From the NCBI GenBank assembly GCA_014706385.1, contig JACGZH010000007.1, positions 1,433,501 through 1,497,500 on the forward strand: DNA of 64,000 nt. Direction: 5' to 3'. Shown here one piece after another: positions 1 through 11,013 of the stretch. The notes below the pieces were generated by a model. It searched no databases, was not told the DNA's origin, and saw nothing but the letters and a program-made list of their open reading frames with translations. The translations under genes were made by a program, and so were the position numbers. Numbering within the stretch: the first letter of the stretch is position 1; each line of letters begins with the position of its first letter. Source of the stretch: Phaffia rhodozyma (Eukaryota; Basidiomycota; Tremellomycetes; Cystofilobasidiales; Mrakiaceae).

Positions 1-489
1 CAGGCCAGGTTTAATCCCCGTTAGGCAAGATTCCGGCTAATCGTCGTTCAGGCATGTTTCTATTCTTTCTATTGACCATCGGAGCCAAAAACTCGCCGCT
101 TACCCACCCTAATATCTTCACTAACGTTTGAGCTGACAATCTTGTAAAGGTTGCACATGGTACCTAATGCCAAAAAGACTGATGCTGAGCCACCTCTTGA
201 AACGTTAATCCCTTCCACTGTTCTGATTTTATCTCTTCGTTTCCTCCTCGTGGACGATTTACTATTAATACCACTGATACAGTGGGTCGTTCGGTGCTTA
301 CCGTATCGAAGCTGTTCCTTTAGGCAAACATCGTGAGAACTTGAATGCATATCGAGCGGATCGAGGAAATGAGAAGAAACACGATAGACTATAAATGAGA
401 CGAGATGGCCATACTGTCTGTTCCCTTTTCTTCTTTTTTTTTCGTTAACACGAATCCGTCGTTGTAACGGATTTTTTCAAGCCAAAAAG
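1..489. other. Upstream region, no supported gene
   Basis: No ORF here resembles a known protein. Short frames exist on both strands (about 60 and 93 codons) but lack recognisable motifs or splice continuity. The last 80 bases before 490 are pyrimidine-rich (runs of T and CTT), as expected for the leader of the transporter gene that starts at 490. Confidence 0.5.
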
Positions 490-3400
490 ATGAAAGCATC
501 ATCATTCCTACCAAAATACAATGACCCCATTGCCGATGGGACGGGGCATGAGTCACCCCTCCAAGAGGTCCATGACTCTGAATTCAAAGATGATCCTAAT
601 CTTGAAAAGGCCGATGAGAAAGGTGTCTTTGTGGTAGACTCTGTTGTTGAAGCGACAACGACGGAGGACGTCGAAGAGGCAAGTCCTATCAGGAACTTTC
701 TTAGGTCTCAATCTCTTTCCTCAAGACGATCACGCTGACGATGAACATCTTGCGCTTTCCCCCATCAAGTTGGAGCGCCGATTGGAAAACAGTCAAGCTC
801 TGGATGAAGAATACGCCGTCCATGATTCCCGAGATGGTTGGTCATGATCCGTCAAGATACTTATCATATCTAGTCCGAATAACTAATCAACCACTATCAT
901 AACAGTCGCCGTCAAGGTTCTTTCGACGTTTGACGACCCGACTTTGCCGGTTCTCACATTCCGAACGATATTCCTCGGTTTAGGATTTTCTGCTTTTGGA
1001 TCCGTCCTTGCTCAGATCTATTACTTCAAGCCTCAGACCTTGAGTGTCTCCACAAGTTTCTTGTTGATCTTGACTTATTTCTTTGGTGAGGTCACAAATG
1101 AGGATTCAGCTCAGATGCAGACGGTGTTCGATTCTGATTCTGGTTTACCTTTTTATCTAAATCTCAGGTCACGCTATGGCTACTATCCTACCTTCTCGAG
1201 GTATCTTCAGATTCCTCAACCCTGGGCCTTTCAACATTAAGGAGCATGCCGCCATCATCAGTACGTGGGAGTTCTACCAGTATGAGATTATCATCGAACC
1301 GCTCTGATCACAAACACCTTCCCTTGAATCTGACAGTTATGTGCTCGACCGCTGCGGGTAGTGCCACCGGTATCCAGGTCATTTCTGTTCAGGACTTGTA
1401 AGTCATCGAATTTATTTCCAGCTAATGACAGTTATACTGACCTCTGTATGAACATGCATCAGGTACTACAACAACAAAATGAACCCAGGAGTCGCAATTT
1501 GTTAGTCTTTGGCAACTCTTTCTCTTTTTCACGAAAGTAAGACTGACCCGGTCTCTTCGCGCGTCTGCTTTCATTAAACAAAGTCACTCTCCTTGGGTCG
1601 CAGCTTCTTGGATTCGGATACGCCGGACTTCTTCAAGAAGCCTTGGTGTACCCTACCATTTGCCTATGGCCTCAGTGTATCACCTCGGTAGCCATGTTCC
1701 AGGCCCTTCACTTCGACGGTGGATTGAGCAAACAGCGAAAGAAGGTTTTCTGGATCATCTTCGCCGCCATCTTTGTCTGGGAGATCTTCCCCCAGTGGAT
1801 CTTCCCTTGGTTGACGGGAATCAGTGTGATCTGTCTCTTTAGTCACAACAATCCTACTACCCGAAATATCTTCGGTGGATCTAACAACAATGAAGGCTTG
1901 GGACTGTTTTCAATTTGGTAAGTCACAGACACTTTGCTTTTCAACGATTTTTCGACCTGAAACAATATAACACAAGCAATCTGATTCTCATGGCTTTGTA
2001 CACTTTCGTATATTTTACGCCTGGCGTTGCAGCACTGATTGGTTGCTCATCGGTTCCTCGTGCTTGTATACTCCCCTGTGGACCCAACTGAACCAGAAGT
2101 TCGTCTCTTTCTTCTACTTTGGACGCTTGATCCATTGGCATGGTCTAGAGGACTGACCTACCTCGGTGGTTGTTCGACAGTATTGGGATTGTGTTTACAT
2201 ACATCCTCATGTGTTCCGTTTACTACGGCAACATATGGTAAGTCTTCCTCGTTTTGTAATCCTTGTGCGATACCGTCAGATCTTATAGTTCATGTCATCT
2301 CGTTAACAAAACAGGCACGGAAAGAGCTTCCCGTTCATGAGTCAATCGATCTTCACCGCGAACGGGACCGTTTATCCTCAAAGTGACATCCTGACGGACA
2401 ATGTGTTCGATGAGTCTAAATACGTGGGTCTTGCTTAGAATGTGTTTACGCTTGTGTCAAAGTTTCTTTATCATTCTACAATCGCTGAATTCTTGGTATT
2501 TGTAGGCTGCCGTCGGTCCAGCGTACTTCTCTGCTACCAATGCTTTGTATCTTCTTGTCGAAAACTTGAGGTTTGTGAGAATCGATCCATGTCCAGCTCG
2601 GTCTCATACTCACCGTTTTTCTTTTCATCCCTCGTTTCTTCCTCAAAAACGTCTTAGTTTGTCGTCGACCATAGTCCACACCTTTTTGTTCTGTAAGTCC
2701 TCGCCTGACGGCCACACAGTCTATCTGTCTAGCAACGCCCGCTAATATTGCGGTCTTCGGTACGTTCATGAAAACAGATTGGCCAGAGATTAAGGTTCGA
2801 CCGAGCTTTGTCATATTTGCTCTAATGCTCTACCAACCAAGCTGACAATGAAATAATCCACCTATTTTCGCAGCCATTCTTCGTCGGAATGAATCCTTGG
2901 AATAAGACGAGGTTTGAGATCAACGATCCGCATTTCGCAAAGATGCAGGTATACCCCAAGATTCCTCGGTGGTGGTTCCTTCTAATCCTTCTTGGAGGTG
3001 AGCTCTCTCAAGAGTCTTGATCATGAACAAGTCTTTATGCATCATCTCGCTAACTCTTGATATTCGCCGTGCCTCTTCCAAATGTAACAGCTTTCGCCAT
3101 CGCTCAGGCGACGGACTACACAGGAAATAGTGGTTTTCCATGGTGGGCCTTGCTTGTCACTATTATCATCTCATTCTTCTTGGCGTGCATGTACTCGACG
3201 TTGGCAGGTGAGTACTCATTCTCTATCCTTTAAAACTCAGGCGCAGTCATATTCAAGTGAGTTAACGTAAAACTTGATCTCTATCAGGTATCCTCGGTTT
3301 CTACCAATTCTCCAGCGGAGGAACCGGGTTCTTCCAGATGCTCTGTGCATTCTTCCTCCCCGGTCGACCTGTTGCCAACATGTAAGTTTCCTTACGTTCA

Positions 3401-4264
3401 ATTTTGATCAAACCAAAGGATGTTTAGCGCACTGCTCAAGTCTGCCTTTTATTCATCCTGCTCTCCGTTTACGATGCAATAGGTACGCTGCGCTGTACGG
3501 AGCTACGTCGATGAGTCAAGCCATTCTCATGCTTCAGGACCTCAAGCTAGGCCAATACGTCAAGCTTCCTCCTAGAGTCACGTTCCTCATGCAGATGCTT
3601 GGAACCATCGTCGGAGCCATCCTTAACTACGTTATGATGCTTTCTATCATATCCGCTCAACGGGACGCGTTGTTGTCTGTTTCCGGTACTCGTCTCTGGT
3701 CCGGTCAGAACGCTCAGTCGTACAACTCGAACGCTATCGCTTGGGGAGCACTCGGACCAAAGATGTTCACAGCTGGAAACACTTACTACATGATCCCTGT
3801 CTCTCTAGGCCTTGGTTTGTTATTGCCTTTGCCGATATACGCCTTGCACCGGTGGAAGCCGAAGTTTGGGTTCAACAACATTAATCCAGCCATCATCATG
3901 CAATACTCCGCCTACCTGAGTGTCGGTGTCAACACGTCTGTCAATACTTCCATGGCGCTCGGTGTGATATCTCAGTACTTTGTCAGAAGAAGATACCCCA
4001 AAATGTTCACAAAGTACAACTACATCGTATCTGGCGCTATGGATGGTGGAACCCAAGTCATTTCCTTCATTCTTAACTTTGCGGTGTTCGGTGCGTCTGG
4101 AACCGCCCATGCATTCCCTACCTGGTGGGGAAATTCGGCAACGTACTCCGTCGACCGGTAAGTTTTCTTCCTTCCTAAATGTATAGCGTGTTCGTCGGCT
4201 GAACTAAATCTTGGCTTGCTTTCCCTCATCGTGATATGACAGGTGCATGGCGCCTGATAGTTAA
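490..4264 (+). CDS. OPT-family oligopeptide transporter, multi-exon
   Basis: Proton-coupled oligopeptide (or related small-peptide/metal-chelate) transporter of the OPT superfamily, expected in the plasma membrane. About a dozen exons rebuild one protein: an acidic cytosolic N-terminus (MKASSFLPKYND), then hydrophobic segments with family hallmarks such as RFLNPGPFNIKEH (the OPT NPG motif, about 1217-1250), SFPFMSQSIFTANG (about 2320), GMNPWNKTRFEINDPH (about 2888) and a long exon at 3483-4160 holding ATSMSQAILMLQDLKLGQY and the membrane-rich C-terminal third. The last intron (4161-4242) is followed by a short exon giving CMAPDS and a stop at 4262-4264. The join of the first two exons near 620-726 is uncertain. 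The gene is tail to tail with the sirtuin, about 250 bases apart. Family is clear; substrate is not. Confidence 0.93.
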
Positions 4265-4514
4265 ATTTCTTTCTCTGTTTGCCCTATGACCCATCTTGTT
4301 CGAAAGATGTATATATCGAGTTATTCTTCTCTCTTGTCTTCTTTTTGGTCCGTTGTTTTACGATTGTCGTTAGTTGTATATTTCGTGAAGCGTGTTTCTC
4401 CTGTTGTTTGAGCTACTTTCTCCGTCGATTATGACATCAAGAAACGATGATATGTGAATACTTCATTTATTGAAAGTTCTTTTTCTCGATAATATGATGA
4501 AATCAGGGCGGAAG

Positions 4515-6761
4515 TCATTCCTTGGAGTCCCCGTCGGGAGGGTGATCTGGATTCTTGATTACTCCGCTCGTTAAAAGCCGCTGTAAGATCTGATCGTCGT
4601 TCATCCCAACACTGAGTTGTCGCGCGAGTGTCATGGAAAGAAACATGAGCATGGTTGATGGTCCAAATATCAGATTCGTGTGAGATTATGTGAAGAAGGC
4701 AAGAAGAAAAGTAAAGAGGAGACAAGAAGAAAACGACGAACGAGAGCTCCTTCAATGCCAGCTTTAGAACTGGGCCGGCTTCCATTTCAATCTTGTCAAC
4801 TCCATCACCATCAGCCCTGGATGGGCCGGTGGAGACCATGAGAATCGGTTTGTTTTCTTCTTTAGCTTGTTTGATCAACCTAAAGATAAGAGAAATGAGT
4901 ACGTAAGGAAGAGTCTTGATTAGATACGCATCTCTCAAACAAAACAAAAATTAGAAACCAACCTGAAAGCGGAGTAGGTGGCGAGCGAAGTGCCCAGTAC
5001 AAGAATTTGAGATGAATCAGTGATTGCTTGAGACCTAGATGACGAAACTCCGAGTATGCATGAGTTTTTATTCGAACAAAAAATCGAGGGTGGAGCGAGA
5101 AGAACGATGTAGTGATCAAAACATACGCTCTCTCTTTGACATCTTCAGCGATTGTTTCTCCAAAAAAGACGACGTTTCTAAATGGTAAATGTAGGTTGAT
5201 TCAATGAGTTCGAGATACAAGTAAGAATAAAGCCAACATATTTGGCTTCAAAAACATGAAACCACTCACGGTTTGACCTTCAGTCACAAGTGATTTCGTG
5301 AACGGTATCATAGATTATTCTATCAGCAATCTCTAGACCAAATCTCCTCACCGAATGGTTGTTGACTGGCACATACGATATCTCCACAGTCCTGACAACT
5401 GGGCACATTGAATGACTCATACGGTACTCCTCTCAAGTCAACCTAGCAATAGGAAACTATGTGGTTAGTAATTGTATACACTTCATTCGTATAAGAATTT
5501 TAATTGAAATCAAAATGAATTGACATACATCTCCATCAGGATTCGTTCGGGGAGACGTTCCAGTTTTGGCTGCTTCCTCTGCGAACATCTTCCATGTTGG
5601 GTTGAGCTGTATGCACATGCATAGAACACCCGCGCATACCAGTCAAAATGAAAACATAATTGACACCAACAGTTATACGAATCATTCACTAACCCTCTCT
5701 AGGGTTGCTTGAAAATCTTCTCTAGACACTGTGTGCTTTTGTTTACAATGGACGAGCTAAGATCCCAAGAAACACCCACATCAGACATACAGTTTGTGAG
5801 ATAAAAATGATGGAAAATTGGAGTGACAAACATGAAGCGTGCCGTGAAGTGCTAATATTCTTTGATCGGTCTCTTGTTTGGAATACGGTGAGGCCTTGTT
5901 ATGAAGGCCGTCGACCTGATAATTTACAATGACCGCGATGCGCGAAGCGATCATGAGTCTGCTCTTATCATGCATTTGAACCAGATCGACCCTCTTGACT
6001 CACGTTCTGTGTAATCAGTTGACGAGAAAGTCCCATCCACATCATGGCTGCTATTCCATAATGTATTGGGTTTGGCTGAGAATCACGGACTGAACAATTC
6101 ATCGTCCGAGTCAGTTGGATGTGATACTTGTGCGGACAACCTTGGAGAAGCACTCACCTGGCGGCCATCCCAAGAAACCTAGTAGAGTTGGAACCGAGTG
6201 ACAAACGTTAGGGGTTATGTTCGATCAAGATGCTGATGTCTATCGATCGATTTATCAGTCTTACCTCTGGACCAATATCGCTTTCTAAAGCTTTCACCAA
6301 CCGGCGATGGATCAACTAATTCTCCATAGTAGACCGGGCGGACTGAAACCAATTGACAAGGTTATGTAAGGTAGAGAGATCAGCAAAGATCGTGTGATCA
6401 AGGCAGTGAGTTTGGTTTTATGACTGCCTTCGTACAATTAGGGTTTGTTGTATAATGCCTGATCAAAGGAGCGGTGAACCACAGAGTAGTTTGACAATTA
6501 GAATACTTTCAGCCCATGACACGCTACTGATATCAAAAGGCAAGGCGTTCGAGGTGATCATACGCACCCTTCTTTCCCTCTATAAGCTCTAATACCACTA
6601 TCTACACTAACACCTGCTCCGGTTATGACCAAAGTTCTACCCTTGCCTTTTGCCAAAAACGAAGACAACCTAGAAGCCGCTTGAGGAAGCGTGATATCGG
6701 CCAAAGGATTAAAGATCGGAGTTGCCCGCGGAGGTAACGTGGGGATTGATATGCGGACCAT
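4515..6761 (-). CDS. Class II (SIRT4-like) sirtuin, NAD-dependent deacylase
   Basis: Sir2-family enzyme that removes acyl or ADP-ribosyl groups using NAD; SIRT4-type members are usually mitochondrial. At least twelve exons join in frame. In order: TLVITGAGVSVDSGIRAYRG (NAD binding, about 6635-6580), RYWSR-GFLGWPPA (across a 21-base exon), PNPIHYGIAAMMWMG, LITQN-VDGLH (the QN.D motif), ILALHGTLH (catalytic His, about 5845), LNPTWKMF, a CQDC zinc pair (about 5395), CGDI-VKP-NVVFFGE (across an 8-base exon), ILVLGTSLATYSAF and PILMVSTGPSRADG. The first zinc pair reads HCKQKH rather than C..C. The start at 6761 is an in-frame ATG just upstream of the NAD motif. The C-terminus is unsure: an intron after about 4735 with acceptor near 4613 would end the protein at 4515, while reading through ends at 4429. 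Confidence 0.9.
5270..5277 (-). other. 8-base micro-exon of the sirtuin gene
   Basis: On the minus strand the sequence reads ...ctgaag|GTCAAACC|gtgagtgg. The preceding exon ends at 5378 with GGA GAT ATC before a gtatgt donor; the following exon starts at 5177 after an atttag acceptor with A AAC GTC GTC. Only with these 8 bases inserted does the conserved sirtuin stretch CGDIVKPNVVFFGE come out, in frame. Flanking introns are about 100 and 92 bases. Confidence 0.85.
6158..6178 (-). other. 21-base mini-exon of the sirtuin gene
   Basis: Bounded by a ctactag acceptor and a gtgagt donor on the minus strand. It enters in phase 1 and encodes GFLGWPP plus the first base of the next codon, linking RYWSR to AKPNPIHYG. 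FLGWP fits the conserved (F/V)GWP of SIRT4-like enzymes, so the exon is well supported. Confidence 0.85.
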
Positions 6762-7244
6762 CGGTAGGATTCAAGACGAAAAAGATTCGACCAGGGTCTC
6801 CTCTCTGAGATCAATACAGTATATCTCGAGAGCCTATGCTTTAAAAACCTCTTCAAGCGTGTCTGTGTTCAAACAAAGATAGAGGTATAGAGTTTATGTG
6901 TACAGGGATGAAGAAAGTCAAGCGTTGAGTTCGATATTACAGACTGATCGATGGGCTATATGAATTATTCAATTAATTACGTCATCAGCCTTAAGGCAAT
7001 TTACCTAAGTCCTCGCGCTACTTCTCGAACGCACGCACGTTTATTGTTCCCGTTTGGTAGACTTGCCTACAACTTTCTTTGAATCTTCAACTTTTTCATT
7101 CTCTTTTCCTCTTCTACTCATCATCCATCGTTCATCGTTTCAGTTGCCATCGTCAGAAGGCTTCGTACTGTTAGAGAAGCTAGCAGAACCATTCGAACTC
7201 CTAGGAGCTCCAAATCATCCGTATATCTCAACAACTACCCCGTC
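6762..7244. promoter_or_regulatory. Divergent promoter, sirtuin / VTC1-like
   Basis: The two start codons face away from each other with 483 bases between. The VTC1 side has a long CT-rich leader (about 7070-7240). One CACGTT, a lower-affinity core of the Pho4-type bHLH site, lies at 7036-7041. No TATA box is convincing. Confidence 0.45.
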
Positions 7245-8384
7245 ATGTCCTCGTCTTCCGATACAGGGTCCAACAACATCTGGTCAAACTTTTTCTCGGA
7301 ACCCTTCTCTGACCGAGTCCTTTCATTGCTTCCTGGGAAGAGCCACAAGGACATCAGAGCCAGGAGGCAGCGTGGTGTCCGATCGGATAATATCCCCGAA
7401 ACCAAGTTCGTTCAACTTTTAGACTATGGTCGCTTCTGGTCGGGTTTTGTAGGTTTCGAAGCTTATATACTGTAATTCACAGTGTTGGACCCGGAGAAGA
7501 GCAGCCTCTCTTGTCCGACTTTCATCAACTCGGCGGAGGAGTCTCTTACGGAACGTCTGGGGAGAACGATGAAGCACCCGTCAACCTGGTCAGAGTTCCC
7601 AAAAAGGTGGTCTCTGTGATCAATGTGGAGCCCAAAGTTTGGTTTGCAAATGAGCGAAGTACGCATCTATTTCTACCCTTCGGCGTTCGAAGTTTGGCTT
7701 TCGCACAGAGAACCACCTCTTCGACCCAGTCAAATATGATACTGACTTTTTTTGGACGACCTTATCGTGACTGATCTAGCGTGGTTGGCTTACTTATCAA
7801 TCTCAATCTTGCTTGGTACTTTGGCTGGAACCCTTTTGGCCGCTACCAACCACGGAATGAATGCGCATCGGGCACATATCACTAAGATATTTGCTGGAGT
7901 CTATGCAGTGATGTACGCCCCCGTTGTCTGGCTTCCATTGATCGTACTGCTCTGTTTATTTCTTTACTAACCACTGCTTCATTGCGTATTCTCCACAGCG
8001 CGCTTGTGGTTCTTCTTTACGGGTATGCTATCTTCCAAAAGAGAGTTACGTTGATCAAAAAGCGAAGTGGAAAGCACTTTGGTACGTTCCTTATCTACTC
8101 TATCACAAGACTGGATGAGCCAGTTTCTGCAAAGCTGGTTTTTCATCCGTCTGTGCGTGCTTTCATGGGCTTACATTCATCAATTTATAGATGAGGTCGT
8201 TTTTCCGCTTCTTATCTCGATCGCTATCTTTATCGCTATCCTTGCCAACTTCATCATTCGAGGTAAGTCTTACATATTTCTTGTCTTGAAAGATGGCAGA
8301 TAAGCAAACTAACAGGACTGCTGTCTTGATATCTCATAATCAGTGCAAGAATTGTCAGTAGCGTTCCTAGTTCTGATATTCTGA
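7245..8384 (+). CDS. VTC1: VTC1-like vacuolar transporter chaperone subunit (DUF202)
   Basis: Small membrane subunit of the VTC complex, which makes polyphosphate and moves it into the vacuole. About 95 polar residues (MSSSSDTGSNNIWSNFF..., with an RARRQRGVRSD basic patch) precede the diagnostic stretch KVVSVINVEPKVWFANERTW and then LAYLSISILLGTLAGTLL, the VEPK.FFANERT and first helix of Vtc1. A second hydrophobic block around 7890-8025, then KRVTLIKKRSGKHF, and a last helix DEVVFPLLISIAIFIAILAN complete the three-helix domain. The final intron (8263-8343) leads to a short exon ending RVQELSVAFLVLIF and stop at 8382-8384. S. cerevisiae Vtc1 is about 129 residues and has no such N-terminal extension. 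No SPX or polymerase domain is present, so this is not Vtc2-4. Confidence 0.8.
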
Positions 8385-8643
8385 CCGTTCTGAAAGACTA
8401 ACCTTGTCCCGTTTTCTTCTGGTGTGCACGTGTGGTAGCCGAGAGAGGAAGCCGCATACTCAGCCCATTTAAAGACTTTTAATTCTTTGTTTATACTTAA
8501 TGTTTTATTGGATATGCATAATCTGCAATATAGACTGTCATTTTTTTTAAAACTTACATGCGTCAATTGTTGAAAAGGGTTTTTTTCTTCTTCAAATTAT
8601 AACCGCATCTACCTCCGACAAACTAACCAGACAGACACTTGCC

Positions 8644-10757
8644 ATGCGTTCTCGTACCCTCACCCTTAGTGAATCAAACCCTAAAAAGCGGTTTCGACTG
8701 TCCACCGCAACTGACAGCCACTCATACATTGACGAGCCTTCGACGTCAACAACAAACCTCAACGCGAGGTACGATCGATTGAGTCGGGAGGTTGGTGTCA
8801 AGAAATCTGGCAAGAGATTTAAGCACAAACGAGAGGTTGACCGCAAACTGTCAAGAGTCAATGAGCAAAAGTTGGTTCCAGATATAGATTCTTCTGAAGA
8901 GAAATTACCAGGGCTGCTCGTGAGTGCAACAGACCTGACTATATCCTCTCGTTTGAGACGCATATACCCGTCTTGTTCCACCAGTTATCAAGGAAGATAA
9001 TAAACAATTTGTATGTGCTGCTTCATCATCCTGAAATTTTTCCGAAGGTTGATACACCTTTCAGGTCGTTGGCAACTCCGACCTGGTTTAAACCATCCCC
9101 GATTTCTGGATCTGGGGTCTCTAGTGATGGATGTGAGTCGGCCTGGTATCATGGACCCAGAAGGAGATGTTGTTCATCCGATTTTGGATCGTTCACTCAA
9201 CGTTTCTTAGCGCATGTAGTCCACTTTAGCTCGGGTAACTAATCAGGATTTACCACGTCTCTTCCAAAACGTCTGTAGATCCAGTGTCGACCCCGTTGAC
9301 GTCTCCTCATTCAATCATACCATTTTCTGAACCTCACCTCGCTGAACCATTTTCCTCTGTCGCACGCAATAATTTACCTCCTCCACTCCGTCTATCAACT
9401 TCACCGCATCAAGATTTGCAGCTCTCTTATCTTCGCAAATTCTCGCACTCTTCTCATGATCCAAATGCGTCAAGTGACTTGTCATGGAGTAATTGGACAT
9501 CTTCTCCGTTGACAGCCGAGCGATATCTTACTGACCGTCCGTTGCATAGTTACCCATCACATTTGGTCAATTCCGATCGATGTTCAACGGCTGTACCATT
9601 TGAAGCGCGCTTTGGTCCATCAGATGCGAGGTCTGACCCTTCAGTATTCGATGAAGATTTGTTCTTACAACCGGGTGGAGGTCAAGATATCTACCAACAA
9701 AGTCCAATCGAGACCGAACTAGATGGAAACGCTCAAGATCGACTTGCGCCATGGCAGAGTCAAATGAACAATGATATCTTGTTTTATCAAAAGCAAGATA
9801 GATACTTCCCATGCACTCCTTATGTAAGTTAGTCAAAGTCAGTGTCTGGCCAATATCGACCCGACTCATGCCTTCTTCTACGTCGTGCCTCTATATAGTC
9901 AACTTCTGAGAATATCCCATTCTCCAAACCGCATAATATGGCCGATCACCATTGGATTTCAACTGGTTCTCCACTTCTTCACCGTTCGATTCTTCCTACC
10001 GTATATCAACCCATCATAAATTCTCCGCTTGCTCATCATCAGCAAGTTTTATCAAGGAACCGGTTGGCGGAAGACTTTATTGAGGTTACATCACCCTTTG
10101 AACCTACTGTATCTACAGAGCTTGATACCGTGAGTAGGCTATCGTTTGCGATATATAACCTTTTTCTTGTGCAATAATGCATACGTCACAAACCATGAGC
10201 TTAAACTGGACTGTTTTGTCAACTATGTTCATCTAGTATCCTGAGCATCCTTTGACACCGGTAATTTAGGAATCCGTTGAATATTGCGCTATATCTTGCA
10301 GCCTTTTAGGCTGAATCCTTCATTGGAGGGCTTGATATTGTCTTGACAGGAACTCATTCGACATCTACAGCGCTTGAGCTCAGAAGAAGCTCGGCCCGCC
10401 ATATCAGTCGGAAGTAAGATCTTTCTCTTGAATGTGGTTGTTGCTTTGGAGAGTATACTGATATGATACAACTTTTTGTAAGACCTGAGGGAAACACCTT
10501 CCATATCTGTCGGATCAATCAGAGCGAGTCCGTCGGTCTCTGAGCTTGGACCAGACTCTCACGCAAATCTGTTCCTGAACAGGCATATTCTACCAGGAGA
10601 ACCGACTCTCAACCCGTTCTACGATGATACCTCAACAGACTTGTGCGCTGTTATTAAAGGTTATCCGCGTTCTCTGTCCGTTACAGATAACGATGTTTTC
10701 GAAGATGGAAGACAAAGGAGATCGCACTCAGTTCTGTCGCTTAGACACGAATGTTGA
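8644..10757 (+). CDS. Uncharacterised Ser/Pro-rich, probably nuclear protein
   Basis: I do not recognise this gene. The first exon (MRSRTLTLSESNPKKRFRLS...) is basic with KKRFRL and KKSGKRFKHKREVDRK, likely nuclear targeting. A central exon (about 9280-9825) encodes a Ser/Pro/His-rich low-complexity chain including LSYLRKFSHSSHD and WSNWTSSPL. Further exons at about 9890-10130 and 10350-10430 lead to a final exon starting near 10478 that encodes DLRETPSISVGSIRASPSVS... and RSLSVTDNDVFEDGRQ, stopping at 10755-10757. The exon structure between 9000 and 9290 is ambiguous, because two frames are open there. No domain is visible; the composition suits a regulatory or scaffold protein. It could also be two short genes. 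Confidence 0.5.
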
Positions 10758-11013
10758 TCCCCTATGTATCATTATCTATGTACTTCTTCTTATATGCCGA
10801 ATGACAAAAAGTTTGAAAAAAGCAGATCAAAAGGATACCATGCAGAACGGTGAGATCCATAGTGTGTTTCTGTTGCGGATAACCGGCGCGCTATCTTTTA
10901 CAAAAGCGGAGATGGCCGTCATAAGATGTCGCCCGCCTGAACTACTCCGAATTCGTCTTGAAATCGCCATCAACCATCCATCTTCTCACCTTGAATCATC
11001 TCCGTATCCGATC

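Noticed and set aside
679..725. GC-AG intron in the first part of the transporter gene (GCAAGT at 679)
   Set aside because: Phase does not agree with the downstream frame; a GTGTCT donor at 623 with the acceptor at 724-725 fits better, so no GC intron is claimed there.
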